From Novosphingobium sp. (GTDB taxonomy: Bacteria > Pseudomonadota > Alphaproteobacteria > Sphingomonadales > Sphingomonadaceae): 64,000 nucleotides of DNA. The notes below the pieces were generated by a model. It saw nothing but the letters and a program-made list of their open reading frames with translations. It did no database searches and was not told the origin of the DNA. The position numbers and the translations under genes are program-made. The stretch covers positions 33,590 to 97,589 of the forward strand of contig NZ_JAPZQX010000001.1 of the NCBI RefSeq assembly GCF_027531025.1, given 5' to 3'. This document shows, one piece after another, positions 26,047 to 34,073 of this stretch (position 1 is its first letter; the number at the start of each line of letters is the position of its first letter).

Positions 26047-26105
26047 GATTATCCTCGGCTTTTGGGGCCCTTGCCAAGGCGGAAGCGTTCCGGCAAGGAA
26101 AAGCC

Positions 26106-26783
26106 ATGGTTCCCTTTTCGTTCGCCGGTGAGGAGATGGCGCTGCTGGATGGCGGCGCGCTGTACTGGCCGCGCGAAAAGGCCCTGCTAGTGGCCGACCT
26201 GCACCTGGAAAAGGCCAGCTTCTATGCCCGCTTCGGGCAGATGCTGCCGCCCTATGACAGCCGCGAGACGCTGGAACGGGTGGCCGTAGCGATTCGCGCC
26301 AGTGGGGCGCGGCGGGTCTTTACCCTGGGCGACAATTTCCACGATGGCGAAGGAGCCAGTCGGTTGGAGCCCCACGCCGCCGGCATGCTGGCCGCACTGA
26401 CCCGGGTGGTCGACTGGGTGTGGATCGGCGGGAACCACGATGCAGGAGCCGCTCCCGGCACCATGCTGGATGAACTCGCCATCGGTGCTCTGGTGCTGCG
26501 GCACGAGGCGCAACCAGGTGAGCCGAAGCCCGAGCTTTCCGGCCATTTTCACCCCAAGCTGCGGATCGCGGCGCGCGGTCGGTCGGTCGCGCGGCCCTGC
26601 TGGGCCGCCAGCGAGCGCAAGCTGATCCTGCCGGCCTTCGGCGCCTTTACCGGCGGGCTAGACGTGGCCGATCCGGCGATCATCGCCGCGATGCAGCCCG
26701 CCCGCGCGGTTCATGCCGTGCTGCCGGTGCGGGGCCAGCTGGTTCAGGTACCGGTCTGGCGTGAAGCACCCCCGGTGAAGTGA
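26106..26783 (+). CDS. pdeM: ligase-associated metallophosphoesterase PdeM
   Basis: 225 aa calcineurin-like phosphoesterase. The metal-binding series is complete: A-D-L-H-L-E-K, G-D-N-F-H-D, G-N-H-D and G-H-F-H-P. This layout with a GHFHP box is that of the enzyme named for its association with an ATP-dependent DNA ligase and helicase in DNA repair; those partners are not in the window. ATG start with V-P-F-S-F following. Divergent from hemF. Confidence 0.9.
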   Translation: MVPFSFAGEEMALLDGGALYWPREKALLVADLHLEKASFYARFGQMLPPYDSRETLERVAVAIRASGARRVFTLGDNFHDGEGASRLEPHAAGMLAALTRVVDWVWIGGNHDAGAAPGTMLDELAIGALVLRHEAQPGEPKPELSGHFHPKLRIAARGRSVARPCWAASERKLILPAFGAFTGGLDVADPAIIAAMQPARAVHAVLPVRGQLVQVPVWREAPPVK

Positions 26784-26863
26784 CGTAAATTCGCCGCTTC
26801 CACCGCGCGCGGATTCCGATTAAGGACGCGCGCATTGATCAATTGCCTCAAGGAGCAGGAACT

Positions 26864-27406
26864 ATAGCACCCCCACCCCGGCGCATGCTGGCGCCCCCCG
26901 TCAAGAGCGGGCCGCGCTACAACCAGATGATCACCTCGGACAAGGTCCGCGTCATTGACGAGAATGGTGAGAACCTTGGCGTCATGTATACCCGCGAAGC
27001 GATCGAGCAGGCGGCCGAAGTAGGGCTGGACCTCGTGGAGATCTCTCCCAACGCCGATCCGCCGGTGGCGAAGTTCCTTGATGTCGGCAAGTTCCGCTAC
27101 GAGGCCCAGAAAAAGGCCAACCTGGCGCGCAAGAACCAGAAGACGCAGGAGATCAAGGAGATCAAGATGCGTCCGAACATCGACGATCACGACTATGACG
27201 TGAAGATGCGGGCGATCCACAAGTTCATCGGCGAAGGTGACAAGGTCAAGGTGACCCTGCGCTTCCGTGGGCGCGAACTGTCGCACCAGCAGCTGGGCAT
27301 GAACCTCTTGAAGCGCGTGCAGGAAGACACCGCCGAAGACGCCAAGATCGAGGCCTATCCCCGCATGGAAGGTCGCCAGATGCTGATGGTCCTGGCCCCC
27401 AAGTAA
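26864..27406 (+). CDS. infC: translation initiation factor IF-3, predicted AUA start
   Basis: 180 aa from the proposed start. The N domain has G-P-R-Y-N-Q-M-I and [13 protein letters not shown], and the C domain has [14 protein letters not shown] and F-R-G-R-E-L. AAGGAG at 26850-26855 sits exactly eight bases before ATA at 26864. The only nearby canonical start is the ATG at 26885, which has no such site; a TTG at 26843 would put the ribosome site inside the gene. IF-3 genes classically use AUU-type starts so that IF-3 represses its own translation, so AUA is read here as the same autoregulatory device. Confidence 0.9.
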   Translation: MAPPPRRMLAPPVKSGPRYNQMITSDKVRVIDENGENLGVMYTREAIEQAAEVGLDLVEISPNADPPVAKFLDVGKFRYEAQKKANLARKNQKTQEIKEIKMRPNIDDHDYDVKMRAIHKFIGEGDKVKVTLRFRGRELSHQQLGMNLLKRVQEDTAEDAKIEAYPRMEGRQMLMVLAPK

Positions 27407-27433
27407 GTTCCACACCAGGCCGGGAGAGGGCCG

Positions 27434-28837
27434 ATGACGATCCAGCGCATCGCCCTCTGGCTTGGCCCGCTGGGCTTCCTTGCCACCCTGCTGACCGCCG
27501 CCCCGGCGGGGATGCCGCCGCTGGCCTGGCCAGTGGCGGGCCTGGTCTGGTGGATGGCGGTGTGGTGGATGAGCGAGGCCCTGCCGCTTTACGCCACGGC
27601 CTTCCTGCCCTTCGTCGTCCTGCCGCTGCTGGGCGTGGCCGATGCCACGAAAACGGCGGCGGCTTATTATTCGCCGATCATGTTCCTGTTCCTGGGCGGG
27701 GCCTTCCTGGCCCTGGCGATCGAGCGGACCGGACTGCATCGCCGTCTGGCGCTCGCGATCCTGAGCCGCGCGGGCGGTTCGACCTGGCAACTCCTGCTGG
27801 CGGTGATGGCGGCGACTGCGCTGCTGTCGATGTTCATCTCCAATACCTCGACCGCGCTGATCATGATGCCGATGGCGGTCGCCATGCTGGCTTCGGGCGG
27901 GGTCCGTCCGGGTGAGACCGGCGGCATGGCCGGAGCCCTGCCGATGGGTATTGCCTTTGCCGCCTCGATCGGCGGGCTTGGCACCCTGGTCGGATCGCCC
28001 ACCAATGCCATTGCTGCAGGGCTGCTCGACAAGAGCCTGGGGATCGAGCTGAGCTTTGCCCAGTGGGCAATGTACGGCGTGCCGGTAGTCCTGCTGGGCG
28101 TGCCGTTGGCTGCGCTGATCATTGCCCGGGTCCAGCGGATCGGGGCCGACAGTTTCGATCCCGCCGCTGCCCGCGAGGCGATCCGCCAGAGCCCAGCCTG
28201 GAGCGTGGCGGAAAAGCGCTTGCTGCCCGTCTTCATCCTGACCGTGCTGGCCTGGCTGACCCAGTACTGGACCGAACCGCTGTTTCCAAAAGGTGGACTG
28301 ACGGACGGAACCATCGCGGTGATCGCGGGCCTGGCGCTGTTCGTGCTGCCCGATGGTACCGGTCGGCCGATGCTGACCTGGCCCGAAGCCAACCGCGCCC
28401 CCTGGGACGTGGTGCTGATGTTCGGCGGCGGCCTGGCGCTGGCCATGGGGATGAGCGCGTCGGGCCTGGCCGACTGGCTGGGGCAGATGCTGCTGCCGCT
28501 GAAAGCGGTGCCCCTGCCGGTGGTCGCGCTGGTGCTGGTGGCCTTTGTCATCATTGTCACCGAATTTGCCAGCAACGTGGCGGCAGCCACCGGGATCATG
28601 CCGGTGGTGGCCGCGCTGGTTGTGGCGCTGGGGGCCGATCCGATCCTGCTGGCCCTGCCCGCAGCGCTCGCGGCAAGCTGGGGCTTCATGCTGCCGTCGG
28701 GGACCGGCCCTAACGCGATCGCCTGGGCCACCGGCCACATCGCCTTGCCCCGCGTGCTGCTGGCCGGGTTGTGGCTCGACCTCGCTGGCGTGTTCCTGCT
28801 GGTGGGCGTGATCTGGGGCGTCGCTGCACTTGTGTGA
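27434..28837 (+). CDS. SLC13/DASS-family permease
   Basis: 467 aa, about 12 membrane segments. The two S-N-T-type signatures of the sodium/dicarboxylate carriers are visible as I-S-N-T-S-T-A-L-I and, in the second half, E-F-A-S-N-V-A-A-A-T-G-I-M-P, with G-S-P-T-N-A-I and S-G-T-G-P-N-A-I as the re-entrant loops. It probably imports a dicarboxylate or another anion with sodium. It starts 27 bp after infC and may share its transcript. A short CAACCG/CGGTTG hairpin follows the stop. Confidence 0.88.
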   Translation: MTIQRIALWLGPLGFLATLLTAAPAGMPPLAWPVAGLVWWMAVWWMSEALPLYATAFLPFVVLPLLGVADATKTAAAYYSPIMFLFLGGAFLALAIERTGLHRRLALAILSRAGGSTWQLLLAVMAATALLSMFISNTSTALIMMPMAVAMLASGGVRPGETGGMAGALPMGIAFAASIGGLGTLVGSPTNAIAAGLLDKSLGIELSFAQWAMYGVPVVLLGVPLAALIIARVQRIGADSFDPAAAREAIRQSPAWSVAEKRLLPVFILTVLAWLTQYWTEPLFPKGGLTDGTIAVIAGLALFVLPDGTGRPMLTWPEANRAPWDVVLMFGGGLALAMGMSASGLADWLGQMLLPLKAVPLPVVALVLVAFVIIVTEFASNVAAATGIMPVVAALVVALGADPILLALPAALAASWGFMLPSGTGPNAIAWATGHIALPRVLLAGLWLDLAGVFLLVGVIWGVAALV

Positions 28838-28916
28838 TCCACAACCGATTCCGGTTGCAGTTGAAATCACTTTTCGCCGCCGATAGACAGGCCGGCATCA
28901 GGGTTCGGGAGGAGAT

Positions 28917-29020
28917 GCGCACCTGCGGAGGTTAGGTGCGCCAGTGCCCCCGCACGCCTCATCCCGCTCCCGCCTTCCTGGGAGCGACCGCGCCTTGAAG
29001 CCAAGGCCGAGACAGGAAGG
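28917..29020 (+). promoter_or_regulatory. structured 5' leader with Shine-Dalgarno pseudoknot, candidate riboswitch
   Basis: Three hairpins lie upstream of the PLP enzyme: GCGCACCT/AGGTGCGC (28917-28924 with 28934-28941), CGCTCCC/GGGAGCG (28965-28971 with 28980-28986) and GCCTTG/CAAGGC (28992-28997 with 29002-29007). The loop of the second hairpin contains CCTTCCT (28973-28979), the exact complement of AGGAAGG (29014-29020), which is the ribosome site nine bases before the ATG. Loop and ribosome site can thus form a seven-base-pair pseudoknot that blocks translation. I cannot match it to a riboswitch class I know; a methionine-pathway ligand such as SAM or SAH is the obvious guess. Confidence 0.55.
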
Positions 29021-29029
29021 ACGCCTAGC

Positions 29030-30313
29030 ATGGCCGACACTCGCAAGCCCAAGCCCGCCGTTACTCGGATCGGCAATCACGAACTTTCGCCGGCCACGCT
29101 GATGATGGGGCACGGTTATGACCCCGTACTGTCCGAAGGCAGCCTCAAGGCCCCGATCTTCCTGACCAGCACCTTCGCCTTCCCCAGCGCCGCCGATGGC
29201 AAGCGCTTCTTCGAAGGGATCACCGGCAAGCGCCCCGGCGGCACCGATGGTCTGGTCTATTCGCGTTTCAACGGGCCCAACCAGCAGATCCTCGAAGGCC
29301 GCCTCGCACTGTGGGACGGGGCCGAGGAAGCGCTGGTCTTCTCCAGCGGCATGTCGGCGATTGCCACGCTGTTCCTGGCACATTGCAACCAGGGCGACGT
29401 GATCGTCCATTCGGGGCCGCTCTATGCCGCGACTGAGGGCTTTATCGCCAGGACCCTGTCGCGCTTCGGCGTGGGCTATGTCGATTTCCCGGCCGGGGCG
29501 ACCCGCGCCGAGATTGAGGCCAAGCTGGAAGAGGGCCAGGCCCTGGCCGCCAAGCAGGGCGGCAAGGTGGCGATGCTGTACCTGGAAAGCCCGGCCAACC
29601 CGACCAATGCCCTGGTCGATGTGGAAGCCGTGGCGGCGGCGCGCGACGCGCTGTGTCCCGGTGCCCCGATCGCCATCGACAACACTTTCCTGGGCCCCCT
29701 ATGGCAGCAACCGATCAGGCAGGGCGCGGACATCGTGGTCTATTCGCTGACCAAATATGTCGGTGGCCATTCCGACCTGGTCGCGGGCGGCCTGTCAGGG
29801 GCCAAGAAGTGGATGGATCCGATCCGGATGCTGCGCAACACCATGGGCACGATCGCCGATCCCAACACCGCCTGGATGCTGATGCGCAGCCTGGAAACGG
29901 TCGAACTGCGCATGAGCCGCGCGGGCGAGAACGCGGCCAAGGTCTGCGCCTGGCTGAAGGATCACCCGAAGGTCGAGGGGCTGGGTTACCTTGGCATGAT
30001 CGCCGACCCGCGCCAGCAGGACATCTACGACCGCCACTGCACCGGGGCAGGCAGCACCTTCAGCCTGTTCATCAAGGGCGGCGAGGCGGAGAGCTTTCGC
30101 TTCCTCGATGCGCTGCAGATCGCCAAGCTGGCGGTCAGCCTTGGCGGGACCGAGACGCTGGCCAGCCACCCGGCCAGCATGACGCACCTGTCCGTGCCGG
30201 ACGAGCGCAAGGCGGCGCTGGGCATCACCGACAACCTGGTGCGCATCTCGATCGGGATCGAAGCGGCGGACGACCTGATCGCCGACTTCGATCAGGCGCT
30301 GGCGGCAGTGTGA
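29030..30313 (+). CDS. Cys/Met metabolism PLP-dependent enzyme (cystathionine gamma-synthase family)
   Basis: 427 aa. PLP lysine is K242 in S-L-T-K-Y-V-G-G-H-S-D. Other family marks are Y-S-R-F-N-G-P-N-Q-Q-I-L-E, S-S-G-M-S-A-I, E-S-P-A-N-P-T-N and D-N-T-F-L-G-P. Enzymes of this family perform gamma-replacement or gamma-elimination on homoserine or methionine derivatives; sequence by eye does not separate cystathionine gamma-synthase, O-acylhomoserine sulfhydrylase and methionine gamma-lyase. The structured leader upstream points to control by a sulfur-amino-acid metabolite. Its stop overlaps the next GTG start (GTGA). Confidence 0.9.
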   Translation: MADTRKPKPAVTRIGNHELSPATLMMGHGYDPVLSEGSLKAPIFLTSTFAFPSAADGKRFFEGITGKRPGGTDGLVYSRFNGPNQQILEGRLALWDGAEEALVFSSGMSAIATLFLAHCNQGDVIVHSGPLYAATEGFIARTLSRFGVGYVDFPAGATRAEIEAKLEEGQALAAKQGGKVAMLYLESPANPTNALVDVEAVAAARDALCPGAPIAIDNTFLGPLWQQPIRQGADIVVYSLTKYVGGHSDLVAGGLSGAKKWMDPIRMLRNTMGTIADPNTAWMLMRSLETVELRMSRAGENAAKVCAWLKDHPKVEGLGYLGMIADPRQQDIYDRHCTGAGSTFSLFIKGGEAESFRFLDALQIAKLAVSLGGTETLASHPASMTHLSVPDERKAALGITDNLVRISIGIEAADDLIADFDQALAAV

Positions 30314-31482
30314 TCGGGCGGGCGGTCCTCGCCCTGGCGGCGCTGGCCGCAGCCTGGACCGCCCCGGTCGGCGCACGGCTTCCGGTACACCCCGATGACG
30401 GCCCTGCACTAGCGGGGGCAACCAAGGCCCTGTGCTCGCGCCGGATCGCCCTGCTGGGCGAAGCCAACCACGGCGATGCCCGCACCGAGCAGTTCAAGAT
30501 CGCGCTGATCGAACGGCTGGTTGACCGCTGCGGGTTTACCGCCGTCGTGTTCGAAGCAAGCTTCTACGAATTCGTCGCGCTTGAACGCGCGCGGCAGGCC
30601 GACCAGCCAGTCACGCCGGACCGCCTTGCCACGGCGATTGGCGGGCTGTGGCGATATAACCGTACCTTCCAGCCGTTGCTGCCGTGGCTGGCGGACCGCG
30701 TGACTTCCGGCGAGTTGCGGATTGGCGGAATCGACCTGCAACAGGGTGGGCAGGGGCAAGACTAAGCAAATTTCGGGCTGACGGCCGAACTGACCGAAGG
30801 CTTGCCCGCTGACCGGCGCGATAGCTGCCGCACTGCCTTTCGCGATCACCTGTTCAAGGGTTTCGCGGCGGAGCGAAAGGTCGTGCTGCAATCCTGCATG
30901 GCCGCGATCCGTACCCTGCCCGAGCCATCCGACGCGCAGGCTCGCCGCGAACATCGCGCCATGCTGGACATGCTGGGCCGGTTCCTGGCACTTGATCCGC
31001 GCGACCAGCGCGCCTTCTTTGCCGGACGCGACCAGGCGATGTTCGATCTGCTGGCCTGGTGGCAGGCGGGCTGGCCCGCCGGGACCAAAGTGATCATCTG
31101 GACGGCAACGGTCCACGCCGCGCGTGATGCCACCCCGGAACCACGCTGGGCCGGCTTGCGCAACCTTGGCAGCCTGGTGGCCGAACGCCACGGCCGCCGC
31201 GCCTTTGCCCTGGGTTTCGGCGCCTTGGGCGGCACGACCCGCGGCTTTCCCGCCCCGCGCGCGATTGCACCGGCCGAAGCCGGGTCGCTGGAACGGCTGG
31301 CCATCCCGGATGACCACCGGCAGACGGCCTTTCTGAGCGCGGCCGCGCTGCGCCGAGCAGGTCGGCGCACCGTCGGCCTGTTCACGCACCAGCGCCTGAC
31401 AGCGGATTGGTCGCAGATCGTTGACGGCGCGGTGATCTTCCCGGCCGAAGCCGCCGCCGCTGACATCCGCAAGGATCGCTGA
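30310..31482 (+). pseudogene. erythromycin esterase-like protein broken by an in-frame TAA
   Basis: The frame starts at GTG 30310 with a signal peptide and continues through A-L-L-G-E-A-N-H-G-D-A-R-T-E and V-V-F-E-A-S-F-Y-E-F, the N-terminal motifs of the erythromycin esterase family. It meets TAA at 30763-30765 after G-G-Q-G-Q-D and then goes on in the same frame without another stop to 31482, through W-T-A-T-V-H-A-A-R. One base (TAC or TAT to TAA) explains the break, so it is a recent nonsense mutation or a sequencing error. The second half has no proper start of its own. Members of this family are hydrolase-like; few are true macrolide esterases. Confidence 0.82.
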
Positions 31483-31544
31483 GGCGGCCTTGCGATGGCT
31501 GGCAAGGCTTGCGACCAGCCGCCGGTTCTGCTCAAGGCAGCAAC

Positions 31545-32033
31545 ATGAGCGAGCACACCCACGACAAGCTGGAAAGCGAAACGACCGGACTGCGGTCGGG
31601 TTTGGTCAAGGTTGCCGAAGGCCCCTGGGCTGGCTGGTACCATTGGGAGCCGGTCGATCATTTCGAGGAGCACGCCGGGCCGTTCTATTGCCAACCCGAA
31701 GGCGAAGGGCCCGATGCTCCAATCGTCTGCGGCTTCATCCCCGAAGCCAAGAACCGCAACGGCGGCGGGAACATCCACGGCGGGGCACTGATGACCTTTG
31801 CCGATTATGCCCTGTTCATGATCGGCGGCGGCATGGACACCTCGGTCCACGGGGTGACCATGACGATGAACTGTGAATTTGTCGGCGCGGCCGAACCCGG
31901 ACGGTTGCTGACCGCGCGGGGCGAGGTGGTGCGCGCCGGTGGCAGCGTGGTCTTCGTGCGCGGGATCATCGACGATGCCGGACGCAATGTCCTCGCCTTT
32001 TCCGCCACGATCAAGCGGTTCAGGCAGGGCTGA
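31545..32033 (+). CDS. PaaI-type hotdog thioesterase
   Basis: 162 aa. The hotdog core is seen in G-N-I-H-G-G-A-L-M-T-F-A-D-Y-A, which provides the catalytic acidic residue on the central helix, followed by strands V-T-M-T-M-N-C-E-F and V-F-V-R-G-I-I-D-D. Probably hydrolyses an acyl-CoA or aryl-CoA thioester. Start at M-S-E-H-T-H-D-K. The 3' end overlaps the convergent acetyltransferase gene by 14 bp. Confidence 0.85.
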   Translation: MSEHTHDKLESETTGLRSGLVKVAEGPWAGWYHWEPVDHFEEHAGPFYCQPEGEGPDAPIVCGFIPEAKNRNGGGNIHGGALMTFADYALFMIGGGMDTSVHGVTMTMNCEFVGAAEPGRLLTARGEVVRAGGSVVFVRGIIDDAGRNVLAFSATIKRFRQG

Positions 32034-32547
32034 GCAGCAGCTCCAGATAGACGCTGTCGCACAATTCCCCGGCCACCAGCCAGGTTCCAGCGACACGCGC
32101 GGTTTCCACGAAGCCGGCTCGTTCCAGCAGGCGGAGCGAGGCCAGATTGCGCGGATCGACATCAGCCTTGAGTCCCGGCAGGCCGCGCCCACGCATGTAG
32201 TCTACAAAAGCCGCCAAAGCCTCGCTGGCATAGCCCTGCCCGTGGAAGTCTGGATGCAGGAGATAGCCAAGCTCGGGTATGCGCCAGCAGCCCAGCTTGC
32301 CGATCGGTCGGCCGGCGACTTCAATCACGAAATCGTCGCTGATCAGCGGATCGGCCGCAATCATGGACTCCACCCAGTCGCGGCTGGTTGCCAGATCCTC
32401 GTGCGGCGGCGTCGACCAATAGCGCATCACGCCCGCATCGCTCATCGCCCCATGAAACATGGCCAGATCGTCAATGCGGGCGCGGCGCAGGACAACCCGG
32501 CCCGCCTCGATCCGGTCACGCCGGGTCGCTGGGTCTAACCCTTCCAC
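32020..32547 (-). CDS. GNAT-family N-acetyltransferase (RimJ/RimL type)
   Basis: 175 aa. Acetyl-CoA-binding elements G-Y-L-L-H-P-D-F-H-G-Q-G-Y-A-S-E-A and the following N-L-A-S-L-R-L-L-E-R-A-G-F are those of the RimJ/RimL subgroup. The substrate could be a protein N terminus or a small molecule. GTG start with GGAGGAG eight bases upstream; it overlaps the end of the J-domain gene by 13 bp and is probably translated by coupling. Confidence 0.88.
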   Translation of the reverse strand: MEGLDPATRRDRIEAGRVVLRRARIDDLAMFHGAMSDAGVMRYWSTPPHEDLATSRDWVESMIAADPLISDDFVIEVAGRPIGKLGCWRIPELGYLLHPDFHGQGYASEALAAFVDYMRGRGLPGLKADVDPRNLASLRLLERAGFVETARVAGTWLVAGELCDSVYLELLLSPA

Positions 32548-33068
32548 TCGCGCCGCTCCTCCGCCGAGCGCAGCACTTCATAGGCCAACTGCAATGCCTG
32601 GAAAGCCTTGGCGGCGTCCTCGTCGCCGGGTCGCAGGTCGGGATGGACCGCCTTGGCCTTGGTGCGGTAGCTCTTCTTGATCGCGTCGAAATCGGCATCC
32701 GGGGTCAGTTCCAGCAGGTCGAGCGCGCGCAGTTCATCGCGGCTGCGGCTGCCATCGCCCGATCCGGCCCAGCCATAATGGGCCGATTCCTTGTACCCTT
32801 CATGGGTCTGGCGTTCGCTCGCCTCGCGCTCGGCGGCTTCCTCGGCGGTCAGGCCGGCGAAGTAGTCCCAGCCAGCGTTGTATTCGGCGGCATGGGCCTG
32901 GCAGAACATCCAGCGTTCAGGGCTGTTGGGCGATTTGGGCGCGGGGCAGGTGCCGGGTTCGGTGCAGCCCACCCGGTCGCATAGGCGGACCTGCACGGTG
33001 TCGCGCGCACCACCATAGCCTCCCCACCGCGGGAAGCCCCAGCTATTGGATCGGCGGGCCCTGCTCAT
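32535..33068 (-). CDS. J-domain protein with N-terminal cysteine cluster
   Basis: 177 aa. The C-terminal 65 residues form a J domain with the HPD motif (K-A-V-H-P-D-L-R), so it should stimulate an Hsp70. The N-terminal part holds a compact set of possible zinc ligands: L-C-D-R-V-G-C...G-T-C...F-C-Q-A-H, unlike the central zinc finger of DnaJ. This C-terminal-J layout is common in alphaproteobacteria. Start at M-S-R-A-R-R. Upstream of and overlapping the acetyltransferase gene. Confidence 0.87.
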   Translation of the reverse strand: MSRARRSNSWGFPRWGGYGGARDTVQVRLCDRVGCTEPGTCPAPKSPNSPERWMFCQAHAAEYNAGWDYFAGLTAEEAAEREASERQTHEGYKESAHYGWAGSGDGSRSRDELRALDLLELTPDADFDAIKKSYRTKAKAVHPDLRPGDEDAAKAFQALQLAYEVLRSAEERREWKG

Positions 33069-33219
33069 TTGCTGGCGGATAGGCCCGGCGCACCGGTACG
33101 TGCAAGCAAAAGCGCCATACATCAGCGATTAAGGTTGTCCGGCCAAAAGACCGTATTGCAATGCAGCATGAGGCATACCATTTGATGCCCGTGCAGTTTC
33201 CGCACGGAGGTTCCCCGCG

Positions 33220-33396
33220 ATGAGCAAGCAACTGGCCCTGTCGATCGCCGCCTCGGTGCTGGCCATGGCCACCTTTGCCCTGTTTGGCGGTGATGCGCGG
33301 ACCGGTGGGATCGAGCGTGATGGCCCGCGCTGGTCGGCTCAGACCGAAGTGGCCCCGCTGCCTTCGATTGGCCAGCTGCTCCCGGCCCTGCAGTAA
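33220..33396 (+). CDS. small exported protein, 58 aa
   Basis: ATG with GGAGG nine bases upstream, a hydrophobic N-terminal segment (L-A-L-S-I-A-A-S-V-L-A-M-A-T-F-A-L-F) and a short polar tail ending in P-S-I-G-Q-L-L-P-A-L-Q. It may be a secreted peptide or a single-pass membrane peptide. No family recognised. A strong G+C hairpin follows the stop. Good ribosome site and codon use make it likely to be real. Confidence 0.55.
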   Translation: MSKQLALSIAASVLAMATFALFGGDARTGGIERDGPRWSAQTEVAPLPSIGQLLPALQ

Positions 33397-33399
33397 GGA

Positions 33400-33419
33400 C
33401 CCGGGCCAGAGGGCCCGGG
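33400..33419. terminator. G+C-rich hairpin between the small exported gene and pal
   Basis: CCCGGGCC (33400-33407) and GGCCCGGG (33412-33419) form an eight-base stem on the loop AGAG. It lies between two convergent stop codons. There is no T run, so it may end transcription only partly or act with Rho. Confidence 0.5.
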
Positions 33420-33428
33420 CCGGATTAC

Positions 33429-33944
33429 TCAATCAATCGTAACGGTTACCGCGCGGCGGTTCCTGGCCCAGCTTGCCTCGTCCGAGCCGAGCGCCACGGG
33501 GCGTTCCTTGCCATAGCTGATGGTGTTGAGCCGGGCGGCATCGATGCCCAGGCTCACCATGTAGTTCTTGGCGGCATTGGCGCGGCGTTCGCCCAGCGCC
33601 AGGTTGTATTCGCGGGTGCCGCGCTCGTCGGCATGGCCCTCGATCGTCGCGCGTTTGGCCGGATAGCGGGCCAGCCAGGTGGCCTGGGCCTGCAGCGCGG
33701 CCATGTCGGCGCTATCGATATTGAAGCGGTCGGTGTCGAAATAGATCGAATCCTGACCCATCATCCGGGCCACGAAATCGGCCTGGCTGCCGGGCACGGG
33801 GCCGGTGCGGCCGCCATCGGTGGCGGCGGTGGAAACGGCACCGCCCGGATCCGGCGGCATGGTCTTGGGGGCCTTGCCGGCGCAAGCGCCAAGAACAAGG
33901 CTGACCGCCAGCACGGCGGCAACGGAAATGCGCTTGTCAGTCAT
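33429..33944 (-). CDS. pal: peptidoglycan-associated lipoprotein Pal
   Basis: 171 aa. Signal peptide with lipobox L-V-L-G-A-C, a short linker and a C-terminal OmpA-like domain with I-Y-F-D-T-D, E-G-H-A-D-E-R-G-T-R-E-Y-N and L-G-E-R-R-A-N-A. It anchors the outer membrane to peptidoglycan and works with TolB as the end of the Tol-Pal system. Start at M-T-D-K-R-I. It follows tolB after 129 bp, a gap that could hold its own promoter. Confidence 0.96.
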   Translation of the reverse strand: MTDKRISVAAVLAVSLVLGACAGKAPKTMPPDPGGAVSTAATDGGRTGPVPGSQADFVARMMGQDSIYFDTDRFNIDSADMAALQAQATWLARYPAKRATIEGHADERGTREYNLALGERRANAAKNYMVSLGIDAARLNTISYGKERPVALGSDEASWARNRRAVTVTID

Positions 33945-34073
33945 CGTTGTCTCCTGTTGCTCCCCTTGCCGCAAAACCTGTCGGCACCAGCGCCTGAACC
34001 GTCCTTGAACTGGCCTTTAAGGGGCACACGGTCAACCCACAGCAGGCACACCATGGCCACCTCAGGGGCCAAT

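Noticed and set aside
26744..28870. Open frame of 708 codons opposite infC and the SLC13 permease
   Set aside because: Antisense to a clear IF-3 and a permease; composition is rich in Q, H, R and G with no fold.
28838..29029. SAM-II riboswitch
   Set aside because: The leader has the same logic (pseudoknot over the ribosome site), but I could not find the conserved SAM-II core bases. Kept as an unassigned leader.
30763..30765. Recoding of the stop codon in the esterase-like gene
   Set aside because: The codon is TAA; selenocysteine uses TGA, and there is no reason for readthrough. A nonsense change is simpler.
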